The translations under genes and the position numbers were made by a program. From NCBI GenBank assembly GCA_947623805.1, contig CANQHZ010000030.1, forward strand, positions 1 to 40,690: a stretch of DNA of 40,690 nucleotides. Direction: 5' to 3'. Source of the DNA: an uncultured Lachnospiraceae bacterium. GTDB lineage: Bacteria; Bacillota; Clostridia; Lachnospirales; Lachnospiraceae. Positions 34,576 to 40,690 of the stretch are shown piece by piece. The notes beneath the pieces were generated by a model. That model was given only the letters and a program-made list of their open reading frames with translations, ran no database searches and was not told where the DNA came from. Position 1 is the first letter of the stretch; each line of letters begins with the position of its first letter.

Positions 34576-34742
34576 GCCCGAGCAGGGGCATATATCCCAT
34601 GCGGACATCGCTTGCGCTCAGTGGGAAGCGTAGCGGTCACTAAGCTCAGCGGCGCTGTAAAAGGAGCTACGCTTTTACAGCTTGCTTCGCTAAGTGCCGA
34701 CGCTTCCCAAGGTCCTTATGGGATATATGCCCCTGCTCGGGC
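34576..34742. repeat. 167-base nested palindrome downstream of dnaJ
   Basis: A perfect 25-bp inverted repeat joins 34576-34600 and 34718-34742. Inside it GGGAAGCGT (34623-34631) pairs with ACGCTTCCC (34700-34708), CACT (34638-34641) with AGTG (34693-34696), and GCTGTAAAAG (34654-34663) with CTTTTACAGC (34672-34681). The whole would fold into one long hairpin. The right flank CTAGTGTATC resembles the flanks of the two hairpins at 40279-40530 (CTACGTTGTC, CTATGTTATC), so it may be a diverged member of the same family. It may end dnaJ transcripts or be a non-autonomous mobile repeat. The short frames across it have no coding character. Confidence 0.75.
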
Positions 34743-35063
34743 TAGTGTATCGTATGCGGCTATTGTGTGTTTTGTGTTGTAAGTTTGTCACTTTTTGATA
34801 TGATTTTAGGACTTGTGTTCAATTCGTTATTATGTGTTTGTTATTGTGAGTTTGTCTGTAAGTTTGTACTTTTTGGTGGTTGCCACGGTAATTTAAGTAT
34901 GCTACAATTATTTTGTTTATTAGGATTTTATGGAAGGATTTTTAGGTGGAATGGCGGTTTGCTGAGTTAAAATAGATTGCAATTGTGTGATAATTTTATA
35001 AAAATTGCGGAAACGGTTAGAATGTTTGGTAATTCGATAAAAAACTTAAAAAGAGGATAAGTT
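34743..35063 (+). promoter_or_regulatory. Leader of prmA with sigma-A promoter
   Basis: TTGCCA (34880-34885), a 17-base spacer and TACAAT (34903-34908) form a good promoter reading toward prmA, about 155 bases upstream of its start. Upstream of it are two imperfect direct repeats of TGTAAGTTTGT(C)ACTTTTTG, near 34779 and 34857. The long 5' leader shows no riboswitch that I recognise. Confidence 0.65.
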
Positions 35064-36029
35064 ATGAAATGGAAAAAATTCACGATAAAGACAATCACTG
35101 ACGCTGAGGATATAATAATCAGCGCTTTGTATGATATAGGCTTGGAGGGGGCGCAGATTGAGGACAAGATACCGCTTACGCCGCTTGAAAAGGAGCAGAT
35201 GTTTGTAGATATTCTGCCTGATGCGCCGGAAGATGACGGGATTGCGTATTTGAGCTTTTTTGTTGAGGAAAATGAGGATAATTTGGTAAATACCGATGAA
35301 ATTATTGAGAATATAAATAATGAGCTTAATGCTTTACGCGACTTTATGGATATCGGCGAGGGTTCGATTATGGTGTCTGAGACGGAGGATATTGACTGGA
35401 TTAACAACTGGAAACAGTATTTTCACCAGTTTTATATTGATGATTTGCTTGTGATACCATCGTGGGAGAAGGTAAAGGACGAGGACAGGGATAAGAAAAT
35501 CCTTCACATAGATCCAGGTACAGCTTTCGGTACGGGTATGCATGAGACGACGCAGCTTTGCATACGCCAGCTGAAAAAGCATATTACTCCTGAAACTTTG
35601 CTGCTTGATGTAGGTACAGGCAGCGGTATATTGTCGATAATTTCAATTATGTATGGTATTAAAGGGGCAATAGGTACAGACCTCGATCCATGCGCTGTGG
35701 ACGCTGTGCGTGAAAATATGGCGTCAAACAACATTCCAGCGGACAAATTTGAGCTTTTGATAGGAAATATTATTACGGATAAGGCTGTTCAGGATAAGGT
35801 CGGCTATGAAAAATATGATATTGTGGCGGCGAACATTCTGGCGGATGTATTAGTGCCGCTCACGCCTGTGATATACAATCAGCTCAAAAAGGGCGGCATA
35901 TACATAACATCAGGCATTATAGACAACAAGGAGCAGACGGTGAGAGATGCGGCCACTGCAGCAGGCTTTGAGGTTATTGAGGTTACATATCAGGGCGAAT
36001 GGGTGAGTGTGACAGCCAAAAAGCTTTGA
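35064..36029 (+). CDS. prmA: Ribosomal protein L11 methyltransferase
   Basis: PrmA trimethylates ribosomal protein L11 using SAM. The 321-residue protein has the small N-terminal substrate-recognition domain (start MKWKKFTIKT, with INNWKQYFHQF near residue 115) and a C-terminal class I methyltransferase: PGTAFGTGMHETTQLC, LLLDVGTGSGILSI (motif I), IGTDLDPCAVDAV, and VAANILADVLVPL, the NxLA motif of PrmA. Length and order are standard. AAAGAGGATAAG is the ribosome site. It is followed after 36 bases by rsmE, a pairing common in Firmicutes. Confidence 0.96.
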   Translation: MKWKKFTIKTITDAEDIIISALYDIGLEGAQIEDKIPLTPLEKEQMFVDILPDAPEDDGIAYLSFFVEENEDNLVNTDEIIENINNELNALRDFMDIGEGSIMVSETEDIDWINNWKQYFHQFYIDDLLVIPSWEKVKDEDRDKKILHIDPGTAFGTGMHETTQLCIRQLKKHITPETLLLDVGTGSGILSIISIMYGIKGAIGTDLDPCAVDAVRENMASNNIPADKFELLIGNIITDKAVQDKVGYEKYDIVAANILADVLVPLTPVIYNQLKKGGIYITSGIIDNKEQTVRDAATAAGFEVIEVTYQGEWVSVTAKKL

Positions 36030-36065
36030 AGCCGTCTGCAAAAGCATTGAGGAAATGGAGAAAAT

Positions 36066-36824
36066 ATGTATCATTTTTTTGTCGAGCCATGCCAGATAGC
36101 TGAAAAGACAATAACCATCACGGGGCAGGATGTGAACCATATTAAAAATGTCATCAGGCTGAAACATGGCGACGAGATAAGCGTAAGCAACGGCATAGAC
36201 GGCAGGGATTACCGCTGTATTATCAGCAGCATAGGCGACAAGGAGGTTTTGTGCGAGCTTATCTTTATAAAGGAGGACGGAGTAGAGCTGCCATCTAAAG
36301 TATATCTTTTCCAGGGGCTTCCCAAAGGGGATAAAATGGAGATTATCATACAAAAAACAGTTGAGCTTGGCGTATATGAGATAATTCCTGTTGCAATGAA
36401 AAGGTGCGTGGTAAAGCTCGACGACAAAAAAGCAAAGTCCAAGCTTGCGCGCTGGCAGGGTATAGCGGAGGCGGCGGCAAAGCAGAGCAGGCGCGCGATA
36501 GTCCCGCAAATTCAGGATGTGATGACTTATGGCGAGGCGATTTCCTATGCTTCACAAATGGATATTAAGCTTGTCCCATATGAAATGGAAAATATTCTGG
36601 AGGGCTCATCTGGAATGACAGGCACAAAAAAAATAATAGGCAGTCTAAAGGGGGGACAGACAATTGCAGTTTTTATAGGTCCCGAGGGAGGCTTTGACGA
36701 GAGCGAGATAGACGCTGCAATTTCAGCAGGTATGATGCCGATAACCCTTGGAAAGCGCATATTGCGCACCGAAACCGCAGGAATGGCAGTTATGGCGTGG
36801 ATAATGTATCAGCTTGAGGATTAA
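36066..36824 (+). CDS. rsmE: 16S rRNA m3U1498 methyltransferase RsmE
   Basis: RsmE, a SPOUT-class enzyme, methylates N3 of U1498 in 16S rRNA. The 252-residue protein has the N-terminal PUA-like part (YHFFVEP, DVNHIKNVIRLKHGDEI) and the knotted SPOUT domain: VPYEMEN, then IGPEGGFDESEID and LGKRILRTETAGMAV, the SAM-binding loops. It has the usual length. The gene is transcribed with prmA (36-base gap). The MCP gene begins 70 bases downstream, without an obvious terminator between. Confidence 0.95.
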   Translation: MYHFFVEPCQIAEKTITITGQDVNHIKNVIRLKHGDEISVSNGIDGRDYRCIISSIGDKEVLCELIFIKEDGVELPSKVYLFQGLPKGDKMEIIIQKTVELGVYEIIPVAMKRCVVKLDDKKAKSKLARWQGIAEAAAKQSRRAIVPQIQDVMTYGEAISYASQMDIKLVPYEMENILEGSSGMTGTKKIIGSLKGGQTIAVFIGPEGGFDESEIDAAISAGMMPITLGKRILRTETAGMAVMAWIMYQLED

Positions 36825-36894
36825 ATTCAGACGATTTAGAATATATTTCACGACTACCTAAAAAATTGATTATTATGAAAGGAGACAAACAACA

Positions 36895-38994
36895 ATGGAG
36901 TACAATGAGGAAATTTTCAAGAAAAGCGCAAACCGCAAAGCGATGACAGTATGGCTGATACTTAATGCGCTGTTATCAGCGCTATGCATATCAGAGGCTG
37001 TCCAGGGGAAACACTCGACAATATATCTTATAACTTATTTCAGCGTGTGCTGGCTGCCGTTTTTTATCGGTCTTGTGGTGTTAAAAATCAAGGGAATGGC
37101 GGCGCCGGTATATAAAGACGTGATTGCCGTGGGCTATGGCATTTTTTACACATATACGATATGCACCTCGGAGTCAGGGCTTACCTTTGCATATATTTTC
37201 CCTCTGACGAGTATGCTCATTCTGTTCAAGGACAAGGGGTACATGCTCCGTTGCGCAGTAACAAACGCCATTGTCATCATAGTCAGCATAATATACCATT
37301 ACTTTCAGGGCATGAACAGTGGCGACAATATTAAGGATTATGTGCTTGAATTTTTCTGTATTGTACTCTGCTATAGCTGCTATATTCTTTCCATTGACCA
37401 TATGGTTAAATCAGACGGCGCCCTTACTGATTCGATAAAAGACAACCTAAACCGCGTTATAGAAACAATCTCAAAGGTAAAGGGCGCGAGCAACTCCATT
37501 GTTGACGGCGTGACCGTGGTGCGCGAGCTTTCGGACGAAAATAAGCAGGGCGCAAATAATGTGGTCGCAAGCATGACGGAGCTTTCAAATAACAACGGCG
37601 TGCTTTACCAAAAGACTATGTCGTCGATGGATATGACCGAGGACATAAATACTCAGGTTCAAAACGTCGCGGGGCTTGTGGAGCAGATGACGAAGCTTGT
37701 CGGCGAGTCGGTATCGCACGCAAAGGACAGCTCAAGCGCACTGGAGGGCGTAGTTGACTCCGCCAATACAATGGCGTCGCTTTCCGCAGAGGTTGAGAAG
37801 GTTTTAAGTGAGTTCAGGTCTGAGTTTGTGATGGTTAAAGAGGAGACAGGCACTATAGAGGGAATAACAAGCCAGACAAACCTGCTTGCGCTCAACGCGT
37901 CAATAGAGGCGGCGCGCGCGGGCGACGCAGGAAGGGGCTTTGCGGTTGTGGCTGATGAAATACGCAACTTGAGCATGGGCACCCAGAACTCGTCAAGCCG
38001 CATACTTGCCGCGCTTAATCATCTGGAGGAAACCGCCGACAAGATGACACAGTCCATCACGAGGACAATAGAGCTTATACAGGAAACCTCAAACCATGTA
38101 AATCAGGTATCCCAGAGCGTAGGCACTATCATAGACGATTCTACGCAGATGGGCGAGCATATAGGCGTCATAGATTCGGCGATGAAAGAGGTGGAGGCAT
38201 CTAATCAGAGCATGGTGGAGAATATGCAGCAGATATGCGATGTCATGCAGATAATGACGGAATGTGTAAGCGATGCCGACACGACTACAAAGACGATGCT
38301 CAGCAAATATGAGGAGAGCGCGGTAAATGTCAACAAAATCGAGAGTGTTGTCGGAAAGCTTATGGAGGAGCTTGGCGCAGGCGGATTTATGGGTGTACAG
38401 GACTTAACGGCAGGAATGAAGGTGTCTGTTGTAAGTACAGCCCAGGAGGCTGCGGAATACCATGGTGAGATTGTGGAGCAGAGTGGAAATGGCATTACAA
38501 TCAGATTAAGCGGCGCAGAGGCTTTGCAGGACAGCCAGCTTAAACGTCAGACATTCAATCTCCGCATAGCTGTGGATAATGTATTATACAACTGGACTGG
38601 CGTAAGCATGACGCCTGCCAAGGATAAAGGCGTGGGCTGCTATCGGATAGCGTTGAATACGTCGCCGTCTGTCATGAACAGGAGAAAATATCCCAGAATA
38701 CCTGTTTCAAGCGAATGTGCAATAGAGCTGAAAGGTGCGGGAACTTACGACGGAAAAATGGTAAATGTCAGCGCGAATGGCTTTGCCTTTGCGGTAAAGG
38801 ACAAAAAATTTGCTGATGCGGCGGGAAAGCAGGTAACAATAACGATACCGCGCTTTGAAGTGCCAAACGTTAATCGGCTTGAGGGGATTATTATACGCTC
38901 GTCAAACAATGACGGAGAGTACATAGTAGGCTGCCGCATGCCTGAGGACAGCAGGGAGCTGCTTGAATACATAAAAGAGAATTATAAAGAATAA
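36895..38994 (+). CDS. Methyl-accepting chemotaxis-like protein with C-terminal PilZ domain
   Basis: Residues about 15-170 hold several hydrophobic helices with short loops and no large outside sensor domain, so any signal is probably sensed in the membrane. Residues about 210-490 are the MCP signalling domain; [20 protein letters not shown] followed by [15 protein letters not shown] is the hairpin tip that contacts CheA/CheW. Residues about 500-590 resemble the YcgR-type N-domain. Residues 594-699 form a PilZ domain with R597-K-Y-P-R601 (RxxxR) and N624-V-S-A-N-G629 (NxSxxG), both needed for cyclic di-GMP binding. The receptor could therefore link c-di-GMP to chemotaxis. A GAAAGGAG site precedes the ATG. 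Both neighbours are housekeeping genes. Confidence 0.92.
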   Translation: MEYNEEIFKKSANRKAMTVWLILNALLSALCISEAVQGKHSTIYLITYFSVCWLPFFIGLVVLKIKGMAAPVYKDVIAVGYGIFYTYTICTSESGLTFAYIFPLTSMLILFKDKGYMLRCAVTNAIVIIVSIIYHYFQGMNSGDNIKDYVLEFFCIVLCYSCYILSIDHMVKSDGALTDSIKDNLNRVIETISKVKGASNSIVDGVTVVRELSDENKQGANNVVASMTELSNNNGVLYQKTMSSMDMTEDINTQVQNVAGLVEQMTKLVGESVSHAKDSSSALEGVVDSANTMASLSAEVEKVLSEFRSEFVMVKEETGTIEGITSQTNLLALNASIEAARAGDAGRGFAVVADEIRNLSMGTQNSSSRILAALNHLEETADKMTQSITRTIELIQETSNHVNQVSQSVGTIIDDSTQMGEHIGVIDSAMKEVEASNQSMVENMQQICDVMQIMTECVSDADTTTKTMLSKYEESAVNVNKIESVVGKLMEELGAGGFMGVQDLTAGMKVSVVSTAQEAAEYHGEIVEQSGNGITIRLSGAEALQDSQLKRQTFNLRIAVDNVLYNWTGVSMTPAKDKGVGCYRIALNTSPSVMNRRKYPRIPVSSECAIELKGAGTYDGKMVNVSANGFAFAVKDKKFADAAGKQVTITIPRFEVPNVNRLEGIIIRSSNNDGEYIVGCRMPEDSRELLEYIKENYKE

Positions 38995-39015
38995 GGAATA
39001 ACACCAAAATCTTAT

Positions 39016-39044
39016 TTGACGCATATTTTAAAATAAGATAAAAT
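39016..39044 (+). promoter_or_regulatory. Sigma-A promoter of the cysteine desulfurase gene with overlapping palindrome
   Basis: TTGACG (39016-39021), 17 bases, TAAAAT (39039-39044): five of six matches in each box. An inverted repeat, ATCTTATTT (39009-39017) and AAATAAGAT (39031-39039), covers the -35 box and the spacer and could be a repressor site. The mRNA should begin near 39051. Confidence 0.75.
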
Positions 39045-39057
39045 AGACAATGTACTC

Positions 39058-39084
39058 ATTTTCAGGGGAAATATTACTGAAAAT
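39058..39084 (+). promoter_or_regulatory. Hairpin in the 5' leader of the cysteine desulfurase gene
   Basis: ATTTTCAG (39058-39065) pairs with CTGAAAAT (39077-39084) around an 11-base loop. It lies just after the predicted start of transcription and about 12 bases before the ribosome site. It may stabilise the mRNA or serve as a control site; no known riboswitch fits. Confidence 0.45.
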
Positions 39085-39110
39085 CCGATACGTTTAAGGG
39101 TGTGAAGATT

Positions 39111-40265
39111 ATGGAAGTTTATTTGGACAATTCGGCGACCACAAGATGCCTGCCGAATGTGGCGGCGCTTATGACAAAGATTATGTGCGAGGACTACGGA
39201 AACCCGTCAAGCATGCACAGAAAAGGCGTTGAGAGCGAAAAATATATCCGCTATGCGAAAGAGACGATAGCAAAGCTTTTGAAGGTTCAGGAGAAGGAAA
39301 TAATATTTACTTCGGGCGGCACGGAGTCGGACAACATAGCGCTTATCGGGGCGGCATACGCAAACCACAGGGCGGGCAGGCATATCATAACCACGAGGAT
39401 AGAGCACCCCGCAGTGCTGCAGACCTGCGCCTATCTTGAGGAACAGGGCTTTCAGGTTACATACCTGCCTGTTGACAGGAATGGCGCGGTGAATCTTTAT
39501 GATTTGGAAAAGGCTATGACGCGTGGCACGATTTTAGTGTCGATTATGCATGTAAACAATGAGATAGGCACGATAGAGCCGATTGAGCAGGCGGGTGAGC
39601 TGATAAAGCGCCTTAACCCTAATACGCTGTTTCATGTTGACGCGGTGCAGAGCTTTGGCAAGTTTGCAATATATCCTAAGCGGATGCATATTGATATGCT
39701 TTCTGTGAGTGCTCACAAAATTCATGGACCTAAGGGAGTGGGGTTTCTTTATGTCAATGAAAAGGCGAAGGTGAGACCGATTATCTTTGGCGGGGGGCAG
39801 CAGAAGGGTATGCGCTCTGGTACGGAGAATGTCCCGGGGATAGCGGGGATGGCGCTTGCGGCTGAGGAGGCATATAGTGATTTGGAGGGTAAGAGAAATT
39901 ATCTGTATGCGCTGAAGGATAGGTTTACGGATGGGCTGGCGGGGCTTGATGGGATAAGGATAAATGGCCCGCTTGGCAGGGATGGAGCGCCTAATGTGGA
40001 GAGTGTGTCAATACAGGGAGTGCGGAGTGAGGTTATGCTGCATGCGCTGGAGGATAAGGGGATTTATGTTTCGGCAGGCAGCGCGTGCTCGTCGAATAAG
40101 CCGTCGGCTTCGGCGACTTTGAAGGCGATTGGGGTTAAGAAGCAGTATTTGGATTCGACGATTCGGTTTAGTATGAGTGTATTGAATACGGAGGAGGATA
40201 TGGATTATACTTTGCGTGTTTTGAAGGAGTTGGTGCCGATGTTGAGGAGATATACTAGGTATTAG
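39111..40265 (+). CDS. Cysteine desulfurase, NifS/IscS family
   Basis: This PLP enzyme takes sulfur from cysteine for Fe-S clusters or tRNA thiolation. Motifs: YLDNSATT at the start, TSGGTESDNIAL, HVNNEIGTIEPI, HVDAVQSFGK, SVSAHKIHGPKG with the PLP lysine K203, GGGQQKGMRSGTENV, and SAGSACSSNKPS with the reactive C326 on its mobile loop. The 384-residue length is typical of NifS-like proteins in Firmicutes. A GTG at 39102 is in phase, but AAGGGTG fits the ATG at 39111. The gene has its own promoter. In many relatives the tRNA 4-thiouridine synthase gene thiI follows; here the next gene is cut by the edge and does not start like ThiI. Confidence 0.95.
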   Translation: MEVYLDNSATTRCLPNVAALMTKIMCEDYGNPSSMHRKGVESEKYIRYAKETIAKLLKVQEKEIIFTSGGTESDNIALIGAAYANHRAGRHIITTRIEHPAVLQTCAYLEEQGFQVTYLPVDRNGAVNLYDLEKAMTRGTILVSIMHVNNEIGTIEPIEQAGELIKRLNPNTLFHVDAVQSFGKFAIYPKRMHIDMLSVSAHKIHGPKGVGFLYVNEKAKVRPIIFGGGQQKGMRSGTENVPGIAGMALAAEEAYSDLEGKRNYLYALKDRFTDGLAGLDGIRINGPLGRDGAPNVESVSIQGVRSEVMLHALEDKGIYVSAGSACSSNKPSASATLKAIGVKKQYLDSTIRFSMSVLNTEEDMDYTLRVLKELVPMLRRYTRY

Positions 40266-40278
40266 TGTGAGGGGGTGT

Positions 40279-40390
40279 GAGAGGTTTTCTCAGCCGTCCG
40301 AGTTTGCGCGAAATATACAAAAACGCTGTGCTGTGCTCCGCAATGCACCGCTTATTTTGTATATTTCACTCAAACTCTACGTTGTCTAAT
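40279..40390. repeat. Long hairpin element, copy 1
   Basis: After GAGAGGTTTTCT (40279-40290), GAGTTTG (40300-40306) pairs with CAAACTC (40371-40377) and GAAATATACAAAA (40310-40322) with TTTTGTATATTTC (40355-40367), with a 3-base internal loop between. The right flank reads CTACGTTGTC. It begins 13 bases after the desulfurase stop, so it may serve as its terminator. Confidence 0.8.
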
Positions 40391-40417
40391 GATATTTAAA
40401 TATTTAAATGCTGATGC

Positions 40418-40530
40418 GAGAGGTTTTCTAAACAGTCCGAATTTAGTCAAAATATATAAAATCGCGACTTGGTGCGCGATGCGAAACGTCGCTGATTTTA
40501 TATATTTTGACTAAATTCTATGTTATCAAA
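40418..40530. repeat. Long hairpin element, copy 2
   Basis: It has the same GAGAGGTTTTCT start (40418-40429). A perfect 25-bp inverted repeat joins 40439-40463 and 40494-40518, extended by GCGAC (40464-40468) with GTCGC (40488-40492). The right flank is CTATGTTATC. Compared with copy 1 the arms differ at several places, but each change is matched on the other arm. A 16-bp palindrome, ATTTAAATATTTAAAT (40394-40409), lies between the two copies. Confidence 0.8.
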
Positions 40531-40648
40531 TAAGGTTTTGCAATTACTGGTAAGGCATTAAAGATATTAAATAGGGAGTGAATTGACAGTAAATAGCCAA
40601 TTTTAAAGGGAAATATATAGTCCTAAAACAATAGAAAGGCTGCAATAT

Positions 40649-40690
40649 ATGATGAGAGAAAAGCTGGAAGAAGTTATTCGGGAAATGGAG
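40649..40690 (+). CDS. Start of an unidentified gene (cut by right edge)
   Basis: Two in-frame ATG codons (40649 and 40652) open a frame that runs to the window end, reading MMREKLEEVIREME. AAAGG lies 11 bases before the first. Fourteen residues are too few to identify the product; a charged amphipathic N-terminal helix is all that can be said. The upstream 120 bases after the second hairpin show no clear promoter. Confidence 0.5.
   Translation, partial: MMREKLEEVIREME

Noticed and set aside
34525-34970. Small plus-strand frames after dnaJ
   Set aside because: They run through the long palindrome and the promoter region, have no ribosome site and no protein-like composition.

Overview
The window looks like chromosome of a low-GC Gram-positive anaerobe of the class Clostridia, most likely Lachnospiraceae. 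The evidence is the order hrcA-grpE-dnaK-dnaJ behind a perfect CIRCE operator, prmA-rsmE just after it, AGGAGG-type ribosome sites with frequent TTG/GTG starts, and a PilZ-fused chemoreceptor. All genes are on the plus strand. I see no tRNA, rRNA, CRISPR array or complete insertion sequence.

Bases 1-29058 are part of a large surface-glycan locus: 23 tightly packed, often overlapping genes. It opens with the end of a methyltransferase, then a three-gene set (cytidylyltransferase, DRE-TIM aldolase, KdsC-type phosphatase) that fits synthesis and CMP-activation of an acidic 3-deoxy-2-ulosonic sugar. Next come a TylF-type methyltransferase, four RgpF-type glycosyltransferases in two tandem pairs, a GT-D enzyme, a radical SAM enzyme, a WbsX-type protein, a second methyltransferase, two GT4 and three GT2 glycosyltransferases, a large HAD protein, a TagF-like polyol-phosphate transferase, a three-part fusion ending in a TagD-like cytidylyltransferase, and two sugar-isomerase-like TIM barrels. 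The expected product is a complex, possibly phosphorylated and methylated, anionic cell-wall or capsule polymer. No flippase, polymerase, ABC exporter or initiating sugar-phosphate transferase is visible, so the locus must extend beyond the left edge or rely on genes elsewhere.

The most striking property is that 17 of the 18 consecutive genes from 3067 to 28109 carry the same kind of small Rossmann-like module of about 85-100 residues. It is attached to unrelated catalytic domains: N-terminal in some families, C-terminal in others, internal once. It looks like a shared docking or ligand-sensing part of a glycan assembly line. A second notable point is two G9 tracts, both in methyltransferase genes. 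In the TylF-type gene the tract has thrown the C-terminus out of frame, and the family-typical ending is found in the next frame, as expected of a phase-variable switch.

A terminator at 29121-29160 ends the glycan locus. A sigma-A promoter plus CIRCE then start the heat-shock operon (29435-34501). After a 560-base spacer with a 167-base hairpin and a good promoter come prmA and rsmE, then an MCP-PilZ receptor, then a cysteine desulfurase with its own promoter. Two related long hairpins at 40279-40530 separate it from a gene cut by the right edge. The housekeeping half is visibly richer in G+C than the glycan half.
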